64,000 nucleotides of DNA from positions 1-64,000 of the forward strand of contig CACGAM010000004.1 in NCBI GenBank assembly GCA_902571055.1, in the 5' to 3' direction. Below the pieces are notes generated by a model. It was not told the origin of the DNA, did not search any database, and saw only the letters and a program-made list of their open reading frames with translations. This document shows positions 26,924-36,674 of the stretch, in pieces. Source of the stretch: an uncultured Pelagibacteraceae bacterium. Lineage in GTDB: Bacteria; Pseudomonadota; Alphaproteobacteria; Pelagibacterales; Pelagibacteraceae. The first letter of the stretch is position 1. Every line of letters begins with the position of its first letter. Made by a program: the position numbers and the translations under genes.

Positions 26924-27388
26924 ATGAAATTATACAAAATTGGTTACTCAAAAATTAATAATAAAGGGTTATTTGCTAATAAAGATATTCAAAAAGGCAA
27001 AAGAATTATTAACTACATTGGAAAAATAATTACAAAAAAAGAAACAGATAGAAACCCTAAATTCGATAATAATAAAGCAATTTATCTTTACAATTTAAAT
27101 AACAGATATGACTTAGATGGAGATTTTTCCTATAACACAGCTAGACTTATTAATCACTCATGTAATCCAAATTGTGAGGTTGATGGTAAAGGACTAAAAT
27201 TATGGATTTCATCAATAAAAGATATAAAAAAAGGCGAGGAATTATCATATGACTATGGATTTGGTTATGATGAAGATTATAAACAATTTCCCTGTAAGTG
27301 TGGAGCTAAGAATTGTTGCGGGTATATAGTCCGTGAGGGCTCTAGGTGGAGAATTAATAAAAAGTTTAGAAAAAAAACTAATAAGTAA
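26924..27388 (+). CDS. SET-domain protein (putative lysine methyltransferase)
   Basis: GLFANKDIQKGKRI, ARLINHSCNPNCEV, GEELSYDYGF, post-SET-like CKCGAKNCCGYI. Confidence 0.92.
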   Translation: MKLYKIGYSKINNKGLFANKDIQKGKRIINYIGKIITKKETDRNPKFDNNKAIYLYNLNNRYDLDGDFSYNTARLINHSCNPNCEVDGKGLKLWISSIKDIKKGEELSYDYGFGYDEDYKQFPCKCGAKNCCGYIVREGSRWRINKKFRKKTNK

Positions 27389-28118
27389 TTTTTTTTAAAT
27401 AAAGACCATGCGGTGGAGCAAGTGGTGCGCAAAGTTTTCTATTTTTTGATTTAAGAACTTTTTCGAATTTCTTTAATGTCCATTTTTTTTCACCAAGGCA
27501 TTTAAGACAACCAACCATCGATCTGACTTGACTTTTTAGAAAAGATTTTGAAACAATATCAATAGATATTAAAGTTTTATTTTTTTTTATTGTAAACTTT
27601 TTAATTGTTTTGATTGGGTTTGTGGCATCACAACTTGAAGATCTATATGTGGAAAAATCATGAGTTCCAAGAAATTTTTTTGCACCTTTTTTCATTATAC
27701 CAATATCTAAATTTTTAATTAAGTGCCATTCACGTTTCATGTTAATTACTGACTGAGATATGCTATTTCTTATTAAATAATTGTACGTTCTTTCTTTTGC
27801 ACTATGTCTAGCGTGAAAATTTATATTTTTTTTTTTTATGATCAATATAGAAATTTCTTTTTTATTTAAAAAAAAGTTTAAAGATTTAATTAATTTTGGA
27901 ATATTTGTTAGTTTTTCTTTACAATAAAAATGCGCTGATTGCTCAATTGCATGTACGCCTGAGTCTGTTCTTCCAGCACCGTGGATAATAATTTTTTTTT
28001 TTAACAACTTTTTTAAATATAATTGAACAGTGTTTTGAATTGATCTGCCATTTTTTTGAGACTGCCATCCAACATACTTTGTTCCAACATATTCCAATAA
28101 TATTTGATATCTATTCAT
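27378..28118 (-). CDS. truA: tRNA pseudouridine synthase A
   Basis: GAGRTDSGVHAIEQ, FHARHSAKERTYNY, FLKSQVRSMVG. Confidence 0.95.
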   Translation of the reverse strand: MNRYQILLEYVGTKYVGWQSQKNGRSIQNTVQLYLKKLLKKKIIIHGAGRTDSGVHAIEQSAHFYCKEKLTNIPKLIKSLNFFLNKKEISILIIKKKNINFHARHSAKERTYNYLIRNSISQSVINMKREWHLIKNLDIGIMKKGAKKFLGTHDFSTYRSSSCDATNPIKTIKKFTIKKNKTLISIDIVSKSFLKSQVRSMVGCLKCLGEKKWTLKKFEKVLKSKNRKLCAPLAPPHGLYLKKITY

Positions 28119-29028
28119 ACTTAAGTGTCACCCCTTTTTTAATTTTGCTACCTAAAAGAAAGCTACTTATATTTTGAGATTTTTTTCCTTGTCTCTGAAT
28201 TTCCAATATTTTAATCGATTTTTTTCCACAACCTACCGTCAATAAATTATCTAAAACCTCTCCTGGTTTTCCAGTTAATTCTGACAGCTCAGATTTGATA
28301 ATTTTATATCTTTCTTTTTTAAATTCAAACCAAGCACCAGGATTTGGAAAAAGACCATTTATTTTGCCTTGAATATTTTGTGCACTTTCATTCCAATTAA
28401 TTTTACCCTCCATTTTGTTTATTTTTTCAGCATAACTAGCTTTATCGTGTATCTGATCTACAAATGTTGCTTTATTTGAAAATATTAATTCAATATTGTG
28501 AATAATTTTTTCTGCGCTTAGTTCGCTTAATTTTTTGGATAATGTTTCGCTGTTATCGGTTATATTAATTTGGATCTTATATTGATTGCAAATAGGACCG
28601 CTGTCCAAAACATTATTTAACTTCATAAAGCTTATCCCAGTAAATTTTTCCAGATTAATTAACGAGCGTTGAATGGGTGCTGCTCCTCTATATTTTGGTA
28701 ACAAAGACGCATGAATGTTAATAAATCCGTATTTACAGCTTTTTAGTATTGTTTCTGAAATAATTTGACCGTAAGCAACAACTATACCTAAATCAAATTC
28801 AGCAGTTTTTATAAAATTTTCCTCTTTTTTTACATTTTCTGGAGTTTTAATTTTTAAATTAAATTTTTCCGCATAATTATGTACGGGAGATTTTAAAATT
28901 TTTTGACCTCTGTTTGATCTTTTAGGAGGCTGAGTGAATACACATATTATTTCTAAATCGTTTTTAATTATTCTATCCAAAATCGGTACCGCGAAGTTTG
29001 GAGTACCAAAAAAAATTATTTTACGCAT
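28111..29028 (-). CDS. fmt: methionyl-tRNA formyltransferase
   Basis: FFGTPNFAVP, INIHASLLPKYRGAAPIQRS, TGISFMKLNNVLDSGPI. Confidence 0.95.
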   Translation of the reverse strand: MRKIIFFGTPNFAVPILDRIIKNDLEIICVFTQPPKRSNRGQKILKSPVHNYAEKFNLKIKTPENVKKEENFIKTAEFDLGIVVAYGQIISETILKSCKYGFINIHASLLPKYRGAAPIQRSLINLEKFTGISFMKLNNVLDSGPICNQYKIQINITDNSETLSKKLSELSAEKIIHNIELIFSNKATFVDQIHDKASYAEKINKMEGKINWNESAQNIQGKINGLFPNPGAWFEFKKERYKIIKSELSELTGKPGEVLDNLLTVGCGKKSIKILEIQRQGKKSQNISSFLLGSKIKKGVTLKYE

Positions 29029-29552
29029 TAAACTATTATTTTATTATTATTTGAAATTTCTTTTGAAATTTTTTTTATAATTAAATCTTTTTTAAGTTTT
29101 GATAAATAGTCGATTATTAAAATACCGTCACAATGTTGAATTTCGTGTTGAATACACGTTGACAAAAGCCCGCTACATCGCATATTTCTTTTTTTTCCAT
29201 TTTCATCAATATATTCTATTTCAATCTCTTTCGGTCTTTCTATCTGTATAAAAGTGTTGGGTATAGACAGGCATCCTTCTTCATAAGAAGATCTATCATC
29301 ACTAAACTTTTTAATTTTGGGGTTAATAAGGCAGTGAAGATTTCTTTTTTCATCTTCTTTTGTTATATCTACTATGACAATTCTTTTAGGTATACCTATT
29401 TGTATTGCTGCTAAACCAATACCATTAGCGTTATACATAGTATCTTTAAGATCTTTTATTAATTTTTTTTCATGAATACTAACTTTTTCTATTGGTGAAG
29501 ATATTTGTTTAAGAATAGGGTCGGGCACAGTAATAATTTCTTTGATTGACAT
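29028..29552 (-). CDS. def: peptide deformylase
   Basis: GIGLAAIQIG, EEGCLSIP, CIQHEIQHCDG. Confidence 0.94.
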   Translation of the reverse strand: MSIKEIITVPDPILKQISSPIEKVSIHEKKLIKDLKDTMYNANGIGLAAIQIGIPKRIVIVDITKEDEKRNLHCLINPKIKKFSDDRSSYEEGCLSIPNTFIQIERPKEIEIEYIDENGKKRNMRCSGLLSTCIQHEIQHCDGILIIDYLSKLKKDLIIKKISKEISNNNKIIV

Positions 29553-29558
29553 ATATAT

Positions 29559-31301
29559 TTAGACTTTCAAAGGTAAAATTTTAATCAAAATGTTGTTGCG
29601 TAATTTATCAAGATTAATCTCATTGAGAGTTGTAGTTATAAAATATAGTGTTTCAGTACCCAAATCTTCGAGATTATCTTCCCCAATAATTTCAACTAAT
29701 CTAAGCAATATCATTCCTATATCTTCATTATTTATATATACTTGTAAATCAGTTGGAATGTTAGGGTTTCTCTCATATAGATTTACATATTTTTTTTGAA
29801 TATCTACACCATCGTAGATTAAAGAGTCTAACATTATTTTATCTTTGTTTGAAAAAATATATTTTTTGTTGGCTTTAACTTTTTTTAATATATCATTTGT
29901 CTCTTTATTGGCTTTATCAATACTATAACCTTTAGCAAAATAATTTATTAATTTTGATTGATGAATTATTTTATTGTTAATATTATATGTTTTTTGTATT
30001 TTTTTTTCATTAATTAAATTTTTCTGATAAAATGTTGTTTGACTTGAGGAAATATCATCAAAGTTAATATCCTTTAAAATATTAGATAGTTCTATGACAA
30101 ATGCATTTTCTATTTTATCTTTTCTAAATAAACTTTTCATTTTCATTGCAAGATTAACTTTATTGATTGGGTCATCAGACAAAAGAAGTCTTTGATATAA
30201 AATAGCTCTAGCTTGAAAATTTGGTAAGTCATTGTAAAGGTTATTTGCATCTAATAGCTGAGATAAACTAAAGTCAAATCTTTTATAAAGTCGTAAAAGC
30301 TCTTTTTCAGAATAATTTTTTTCATGAGTCGCTTTTTCTAATGTCATAATTTTTTTTGCATTTTCTAGGTCGATTTCTTTTATATTTTCTAAAAGATTAT
30401 TTGATGAAAGATATCTCCATATAAATTTTGGTGTTTTTTCGTTAGCTGTGTAATTAAAATTTTTCGTTGTCACATGTGAAAGGTGAAAATTCAAAACACT
30501 TTTTTCAGAGATTTCAGTGGTACTTTTATCACTATATCCCATAAGGTAATTAAACTTTGATTCAAAAAATTTATCTCTAAACCCTTGCTCTTTTTTTAAA
30601 TCATAATAGATTTGTGCTTCCTCATTTTTTTTTAACTTAATTAGACAATAAATTTTAAATTTATCGATATAATCGTTTGTTATTTGAAATTTTAGTTGAC
30701 TCATCAATTTACAAGACTCGTCAAGGTTCGCATTTTGAAGATAATAATCTAAATAAAATTTTACAATTCTATTATTGTTTATTGTTTCATTTTTTATTAA
30801 AAAATTTTTGATTAAATTTGTATCCTCTCTTTTGATAAGATAATTAATTTTAAAATTTGTAAATTCATTATTGTCATTTAATTTTTTTGGTGGGTAAGCA
30901 TTAGTTAATAACGCCACTTCTAAAATCTCAATAGCATCATTTGATAGATTAATTTTTTCTATTTTTTTTATTAAATTTTTTACCTGATCGGAGTCAGAAT
31001 ATTTCCACATATCAATCGTTAAATTATTTTCTTGGGGATCGTATAAACCAACTAAATTAATTTTTGGATTTTCTAAATTTTCAAAATTGAAAATATTGTT
31101 ATCATTTTTTTCTTTTGATATACTTTCATTTATTATTATTTCATCTTGCTCTATATTCTGAACATCTAAATTTGTATTATCTTTTTTATTATTATCTAAA
31201 TTCCAAATATCTACTGGTTCGTTAGAAAATGTACTTAAATTAAAAAATAAAACGAAAACTAGTGACAGAAAAAAACTATTTGATGACTTTAAAATTTTCA
31301 T
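29559..31301 (-). CDS. secreted hypothetical protein, 580 aa, helical-repeat-like
   Basis: N-terminal signal-like segment (FFLSLVFVLFFNLSTFS) and a long helical body; no recognised domain. Confidence 0.7.
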   Translation of the reverse strand: MKILKSSNSFFLSLVFVLFFNLSTFSNEPVDIWNLDNNKKDNTNLDVQNIEQDEIIINESISKEKNDNNIFNFENLENPKINLVGLYDPQENNLTIDMWKYSDSDQVKNLIKKIEKINLSNDAIEILEVALLTNAYPPKKLNDNNEFTNFKINYLIKREDTNLIKNFLIKNETINNNRIVKFYLDYYLQNANLDESCKLMSQLKFQITNDYIDKFKIYCLIKLKKNEEAQIYYDLKKEQGFRDKFFESKFNYLMGYSDKSTTEISEKSVLNFHLSHVTTKNFNYTANEKTPKFIWRYLSSNNLLENIKEIDLENAKKIMTLEKATHEKNYSEKELLRLYKRFDFSLSQLLDANNLYNDLPNFQARAILYQRLLLSDDPINKVNLAMKMKSLFRKDKIENAFVIELSNILKDINFDDISSSQTTFYQKNLINEKKIQKTYNINNKIIHQSKLINYFAKGYSIDKANKETNDILKKVKANKKYIFSNKDKIMLDSLIYDGVDIQKKYVNLYERNPNIPTDLQVYINNEDIGMILLRLVEIIGEDNLEDLGTETLYFITTTLNEINLDKLRNNILIKILPLKV

Positions 31302-31461
31302 TTGGTATTTTTTTTTCTATAACCTTATTTGGTGATGGAAAATCAATTTTATCAACTAATATCAAGACTATATATAAAACTGCTAATACAAGAATCATTT
31401 TAATAAAAATTTTAACAAACAAACCGATGTTGCCAGCTCTTGTTTTTTTTTGAAATTGCAT
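31276..31461 (-). CDS. candidate 61-aa single-pass membrane protein
   Basis: MQFQKKTRAGNIGLFVKIFIKMILVLAVLYIVLILVDKIDFPSPNK..; one TM helix; just upstream of the 580-aa gene on the same strand. Confidence 0.55.
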   Translation of the reverse strand: MQFQKKTRAGNIGLFVKIFIKMILVLAVLYIVLILVDKIDFPSPNKVIEKKIPNENFKVIK

Positions 31462-31517
31462 ATAAGTTAAATATTTTCAAATTAAGACAAATTTGTGTTT
31501 TTTCAATACAGAAGATT

Positions 31518-32030
31518 ATGAAAATGAAAAAAAATCTAGTTTTAGTCGGTATGATGGGATCAGGAAAATCGACAATTGGCAATATAATATCAAAAAAATT
31601 GAATTTTGAGTTTATTGATACTGATTATGAAATAGAAAAATATGAGTCTATTACAATTAAAAAAATATTTGAGATCAAAGGTGAAGTTTACTTTAGAAAA
31701 TTAGAGGAAAAAATAATTTTAAAATCTATAAATTTAGATAACAAAGTAATATCTTTAGGTGGCGGTGGATTTTTAAATTTAAATATTAGAAAAAAAATCT
31801 TAAAAAAATGTGTCTCCTTTTGGTTAGACTGGCAAGAAGATACTATAATAAAAAGAATATTTAAAAATGATAAAAGACCCTTGGCAAGACATTTGTCAAA
31901 GTTAGATTTAAAAGATATGATTGGTCAAAGGCATAAGTATTATAAACAAGCTACTCACAGAATTATTTGCGAAAATTTAAATAAAAAAGAGATTTCTGAT
32001 GAAATAATAAAAAAATATGAGATACAATAG
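31518..32030 (+). CDS. aroK: shikimate kinase
   Basis: LVGMMGSGKSTIGNIIS, FIDTDYEIE, FRKLEEK, ISLGGGGF, RPLAR; start chosen at MKMKKNL. Confidence 0.92.
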   Translation: MKMKKNLVLVGMMGSGKSTIGNIISKKLNFEFIDTDYEIEKYESITIKKIFEIKGEVYFRKLEEKIILKSINLDNKVISLGGGGFLNLNIRKKILKKCVSFWLDWQEDTIIKRIFKNDKRPLARHLSKLDLKDMIGQRHKYYKQATHRIICENLNKKEISDEIIKKYEIQ

Positions 32031-33129
32031 ATTAAAAATTCAAACTTCAACAAGTAAGTATTCTATTTATATTGGAACAAATTTTTCTAATAAAATAAAT
32101 ACAATTCTCAATAACGAAAAGATTTTTTTTAATAAAGCTTTAATAATTTATGACTCGAAAATCAAAATCAAAGAGGTTTCAAAAATAATATTAAAATTGA
32201 AAAAAAAAAAAGTATTTATATATAAGTTTTATTCAAACGAAAAATCTAAAAGTTTTAATACTGTTAATAAGATAATTAGCAAACTATTGAAAAATAATTT
32301 TACTAGACAAGACTGTATTATTTCATTGGGTGGTGGAATTACAGGAGATTTATCAGGTTTCGTCTCTAGTATTTATAAAAGAGGAATTAAATTTATTAAT
32401 ATTCCAACAACTTTGTTGGCTCAAGTGGATGCGAGTATTGGTGGTAAAACAGGAGTTAATCACGAGATTTATGGTAAAAATTTAATCGGATCATTTTATC
32501 ATCCCAATGTTGTTATAGCAGATACAGAATATCTTAAGTCTTTAAGTAAAAAAGAATTAATTTGTGGATACGCTGAAATATTTAAGCACAGTCTAATATA
32601 TAGCAAAAAAAATTTTCTTTTTTTAGAAAAATTTAATAAAAAAATTTTATCATTAGAAAAAAAAGTTTTACAAAAAGCAATTTTAGAAAGTTGTAAAATC
32701 AAAAAAAGTATTGTTCAAAAAGACGAAAAAGAAAAGAATTTACGAATGATATTAAATCTTGGTCACACGTTTGGTCACGCTTATGAAGCTGCTTGCGGAT
32801 ACAAAAATAATTTAAATCATGGAGAAGGAGTAATGCTTGGAATAAAAACCGCTATTTTATTCAGTTTAAAAGAAAAAAAGTTATCTTTAAATGATTTTAA
32901 AAGAATTAATCAAAATATATTAAATTTAAATTTTAATTTAAAACTTAAAAAGTTTTTTAAATTATCAGATATTAATAAATTAATAAGTTACATGCAAAAT
33001 GACAAAAAAAATAATAATTCAAAAATTAATTTAGTTTTATTAAATAGAATTGGAAAAGCATCAATAAAAAATTCATACGATCAAAAAAAAATAAAAAAAT
33101 TCTTATACGAGAACTTAGATAATATTTAA
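32017..33129 (+). CDS. aroB: 3-dehydroquinate synthase
   Basis: SLGGGITGDLSGFVSSIYKRGI, PTTLLAQVDASIGGKTGVN, LNLGHTFGHAYE, HGEGVMLGI. Confidence 0.95.
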   Translation: MRYNRLKIQTSTSKYSIYIGTNFSNKINTILNNEKIFFNKALIIYDSKIKIKEVSKIILKLKKKKVFIYKFYSNEKSKSFNTVNKIISKLLKNNFTRQDCIISLGGGITGDLSGFVSSIYKRGIKFINIPTTLLAQVDASIGGKTGVNHEIYGKNLIGSFYHPNVVIADTEYLKSLSKKELICGYAEIFKHSLIYSKKNFLFLEKFNKKILSLEKKVLQKAILESCKIKKSIVQKDEKEKNLRMILNLGHTFGHAYEAACGYKNNLNHGEGVMLGIKTAILFSLKEKKLSLNDFKRINQNILNLNFNLKLKKFFKLSDINKLISYMQNDKKNNNSKINLVLLNRIGKASIKNSYDQKKIKKFLYENLDNI

Positions 33130-33375
33130 TTGAATCGAATGAATATAATTTTTTAATTCATTATTTAGCAAATTATAAATTATTTTTGTTCTTTTAATTC
33201 TATCCATTTTATTGAGATAATTTGACTCAATCGAAATTTTGACATGAAACTTTTTTTTGTCATGTCCATCATGGTTTAAATGTAAATATGTTTTGTCTTC
33301 TATAATTATTTTTTGTACTTTAATTCCTTTTTTTATTTTTTTTTTTACTATTTCAGAAAGTTGATTTATATCCAT
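33115..33375 (-). CDS. BolA-family protein
   Basis: MDINQLSEIVKKKI..HDKKKFHVKISIESNYLNKMDRIKRTKIIYNLL; downstream ATG preferred to the track start at 33450. Confidence 0.75.
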   Translation of the reverse strand: MDINQLSEIVKKKIKKGIKVQKIIIEDKTYLHLNHDGHDKKKFHVKISIESNYLNKMDRIKRTKIIYNLLNNELKNYIHSIQLNII

Positions 33376-33395
33376 ATTATATAAATATATAATAT

Positions 33396-33920
33396 ATGAA
33401 AAATATCTGTGATTGGAATAGCTGTAATAAACCTGGTGAATATAAAGCACCAGTTGAAAGAGATAATAGCAGAAAATATAGGCTATTATGCCTAGAACAT
33501 ATTAGAGAGTTTAACAAAAATTGGAATTATTTTAGAGGTATGGATGACCAACAAATATTTGACTTTATCAAATCTGATCTTACTTGGCATAAGCCAACCC
33601 AAAGTTTCAGTTCATCAGATAATTTTTTTAAAGTATTATGGAATAATGCTCTTAAAAATGAGGGTAGAGATAGAGAAATAGATCCTAGTTTGGACAACAT
33701 GAGACAATTTAGATTTAATCAAAATGATCTGAAGTCTTTTAAAATTTTAGGTCTGAATGTTGGAGTAAAATGGGATAGTATAAATAAAAGATTTAAAAAA
33801 CTTGTCAAAAAATTTCACCCTGATATGAATTCAGGTAATAAAAGTTTTGAGGATAAACTTAAAGTAATTACATTGGCTTATACTCAACTTAAAAACGCTT
33901 ATAGGAAAAAAATTGATTGA
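33396..33920 (+). CDS. J-domain (DnaJ-like) protein with Cys-containing N-terminus
   Basis: C-terminal J domain (LGLNVGVKWDSINKRFKKLVKKFHPDMNSGN, HPD motif); N-terminal CDWNSCNKPG. Confidence 0.87.
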   Translation: MKNICDWNSCNKPGEYKAPVERDNSRKYRLLCLEHIREFNKNWNYFRGMDDQQIFDFIKSDLTWHKPTQSFSSSDNFFKVLWNNALKNEGRDREIDPSLDNMRQFRFNQNDLKSFKILGLNVGVKWDSINKRFKKLVKKFHPDMNSGNKSFEDKLKVITLAYTQLKNAYRKKID

Positions 33921-34890
33921 AAATCTTAAAAAAGAACCAGATATAAAAATATCAATTAAACAAACATTCGGAATTGATACCGATCTCGAAGTTGATGCAT
34001 TTTCAGAAAAAAACGAATTGGTTCCTGAAATAGATAAAGATTATGTATTTGATAGAGATACAACTTTAGCAATTTTAAATGGCTTTTCACACAATAAAAA
34101 AGTAATAGTGCACGGTTATCACGGAACTGGAAAAAGTACACATATCACTCAGGTAGCAGCTAGATTAAATTGGCCATGTGTTAGAATAAATTTAGATTCC
34201 CATATCAGCAGAATTGATCTTATAGGAAAGGATGCAATTACACTTAAAGATGGAAAGCAGATAACTGAATTTAAAGAGGGTATACTTCCTTGGTCTTATC
34301 AAAATCCAGTTGCTTTAGTTTTTGACGAATATGATGCTGGCAGAAGTGATGTAATGTTTGTTCTACAAAGAATTTTGGAAAGTGATGGTAATTTTACTCT
34401 TTTGGATAGAAACAAAGTTGTAAAGCAGAATAAATATTTTAGATTATTTGCTACAGCCAACACCATAGGCTTGGGGGACACAACTGGACTTTACACTGGA
34501 ACTCAACAAATAAACCAAGCACAGCTAGACAGATGGGAAATTGTAACTACGCTGAACTACTTAAACCCAGAAAAAGAATTAGAAATAATTTTATCTAAAA
34601 ATAAAAACCTAAATAATGAGTCCGGAAAAGAAAACGTGAAAAATATGATTAAAGTAGCCTCTTTAACTAGAAAGGGATTTATGTCAGGTGATATTTCAAC
34701 CGTAATGAGTCCTCGAACTGTACTCAATTGGTGTAATAATTCAGATATATTTAAAAATATTGGGTATGCATTTAGGGTAACGTTTTTAAATAAATGCGAT
34801 GAAACTGAAAAAAATATAATTGCAGAATATTATCAAAGATGTTTTGGGGATGACCTGCCAGAGTCATTAAAAAATAATCAAGATAAATGA
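33913..34890 (+). CDS. cobS: CobS-like AAA+ ATPase
   Basis: [22 protein letters not shown] Walker [52 protein letters not shown]. Confidence 0.92.
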   Translation: MIENLKKEPDIKISIKQTFGIDTDLEVDAFSEKNELVPEIDKDYVFDRDTTLAILNGFSHNKKVIVHGYHGTGKSTHITQVAARLNWPCVRINLDSHISRIDLIGKDAITLKDGKQITEFKEGILPWSYQNPVALVFDEYDAGRSDVMFVLQRILESDGNFTLLDRNKVVKQNKYFRLFATANTIGLGDTTGLYTGTQQINQAQLDRWEIVTTLNYLNPEKELEIILSKNKNLNNESGKENVKNMIKVASLTRKGFMSGDISTVMSPRTVLNWCNNSDIFKNIGYAFRVTFLNKCDETEKNIIAEYYQRCFGDDLPESLKNNQDK

Positions 34891-36674
34891 AAAAAGATGA
34901 GATTTTAAGGGAAAAAATAAAAAGCGCTTTAATAAGCACTTTTAAAGTAATTTCGTTGAAATTCAACAAAGACAAATTAGAAGACTTCGATAAAAAAACT
35001 ACAGACTTTATAGACCAAAAAAATGAAATTATAATAAAAAACTTTGATAATCTTAGAGCGGAGTTTGATTCAAAGGCGTTAAAACAAGGTTACTCAGATA
35101 AAGAAATTTTTAATAATAATTTACCTCAAAACAACAAACAAATAGCTTTGTGCAAAATTGCAGAGAAAATAAGGTGTGAATTTATCGGAATGGATATGTA
35201 CCTTGGTATTAATAAAAATATTAATAATTATTACGACCGTAAAATAAATTTAAATAATAAATTGAAGATCGATACAATTAAAGATGCCCCAGCATCGAAA
35301 GCCTTTGAGCTTTACATGATAAAAAATTTTTTAGATATCAAACTTAATTCCAACAGTCAAAAAATATTAAATTATTGGGAGACAAAATTTGATAATACAA
35401 TAAAAAAACATAAAAAATACTTAATCGAAAATATAAATGATCAAGAGATCTTTAATTCAAAGTTTTCAGAATTAGTAAGTGAGTTAAATTTAGAAGACAT
35501 TGATGAGGACACGAGCCAAAATAATGAGGATGATAAAGATAAACAACAAGATAATTCTAGAAATGATGATGAAAAAGAGAATAACAATAAAGACACATCT
35601 GATGAACAAAATTCAAGTAGTATGGAATTTGAAAGTGACGTGTCTGAATTTAGAATTGATGAACAATTGGATGTCGACGAAAATGTTGATAATTCCTCAA
35701 AAAATATATCACAAAAATTAAATATTATTAAAGATGAAAAAGAATACAAAATATATACTAATAACTTTGATGAGATAGCGAGAGCTGAAAAGTTAGAAAA
35801 CAACGAAGAAATTTCAAAATTGAGAAAAAACCTAGATCAACAACTTTTGAGTTTTAAAGATCTGGTTACTAAGCTTGCAAATAAGTTACAAAGACAACTC
35901 TTGGCAAAACAAAATAGATCTTGGGAATTTGATTTAGAGGAGGGTTTGTTGGATAGCTCTAAATTAACAAGAGTAGTTATTGATCCATATAATTCCTTAT
36001 CATTTAAAAAAGAAAAAGACTTAGAATTTAAAGATACTATAGTAACAATTTTAATTGATAATTCGGGATCTATGCGTGGAAGACCTATTACGATAGCAGC
36101 ATTGTGTGCAGATATTTTATCAAGAACCTTAGAAAGATGTTCTGTAAAAGTCGAGGTTTTAGGTTTTACAACGAAAAATTGGAAAGGTGGTCAAAGTCGT
36201 GAAGATTGGACAAAACAAGGTAAAATTAAAAATCCTGGTAGGTTAAATGATTTGAGACACATTATATACAAGTCAGCTGATAACCATTGGAGGAGATCTA
36301 AAAATAATTTAGGCCTTATGTTAAAAGAGGGATTACTTAAGGAAAATATAGATGGAGAAGCAATAAATTGGGCCTACAACAGACTTCAGAAGAGGGGTGA
36401 AGAGAGAAAAATCCTAATGGTAATTTCAGATGGAGCACCAGTTGATGATTCTACACTATCAGTTAATTCAGGAGATTATTTAGAAAAACATTTAAAAAAA
36501 ATGGTAAAATTAATTGAAAGCAAGGAAGATGTTGAAATCTTAGCAATTGGCATAGGCCACGATGTTTCCAGATATTATAAAAGAGCAATAAAAATTTCAG
36601 ATGTAAATGAGTTGGGAGATGTCATGATAAATCAATTAAGTACTTTATTTGAAAAAGATAGAACTTTAAATTAG
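34887..36674 (+). CDS. cobT: CobT-like VWA-domain protein
   Basis: Acidic low-complexity middle; [47 protein letters not shown]. Confidence 0.92.
   Translation: MKKDEILREKIKSALISTFKVISLKFNKDKLEDFDKKTTDFIDQKNEIIIKNFDNLRAEFDSKALKQGYSDKEIFNNNLPQNNKQIALCKIAEKIRCEFIGMDMYLGINKNINNYYDRKINLNNKLKIDTIKDAPASKAFELYMIKNFLDIKLNSNSQKILNYWETKFDNTIKKHKKYLIENINDQEIFNSKFSELVSELNLEDIDEDTSQNNEDDKDKQQDNSRNDDEKENNNKDTSDEQNSSSMEFESDVSEFRIDEQLDVDENVDNSSKNISQKLNIIKDEKEYKIYTNNFDEIARAEKLENNEEISKLRKNLDQQLLSFKDLVTKLANKLQRQLLAKQNRSWEFDLEEGLLDSSKLTRVVIDPYNSLSFKKEKDLEFKDTIVTILIDNSGSMRGRPITIAALCADILSRTLERCSVKVEVLGFTTKNWKGGQSREDWTKQGKIKNPGRLNDLRHIIYKSADNHWRRSKNNLGLMLKEGLLKENIDGEAINWAYNRLQKRGEERKILMVISDGAPVDDSTLSVNSGDYLEKHLKKMVKLIESKEDVEILAIGIGHDVSRYYKRAIKISDVNELGDVMINQLSTLFEKDRTLN

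Noticed and set aside
35500-35721. 73-aa plus-strand ORF inside cobT
   Set aside because: Out-of-frame reading of the acidic low-complexity linker of CobT.
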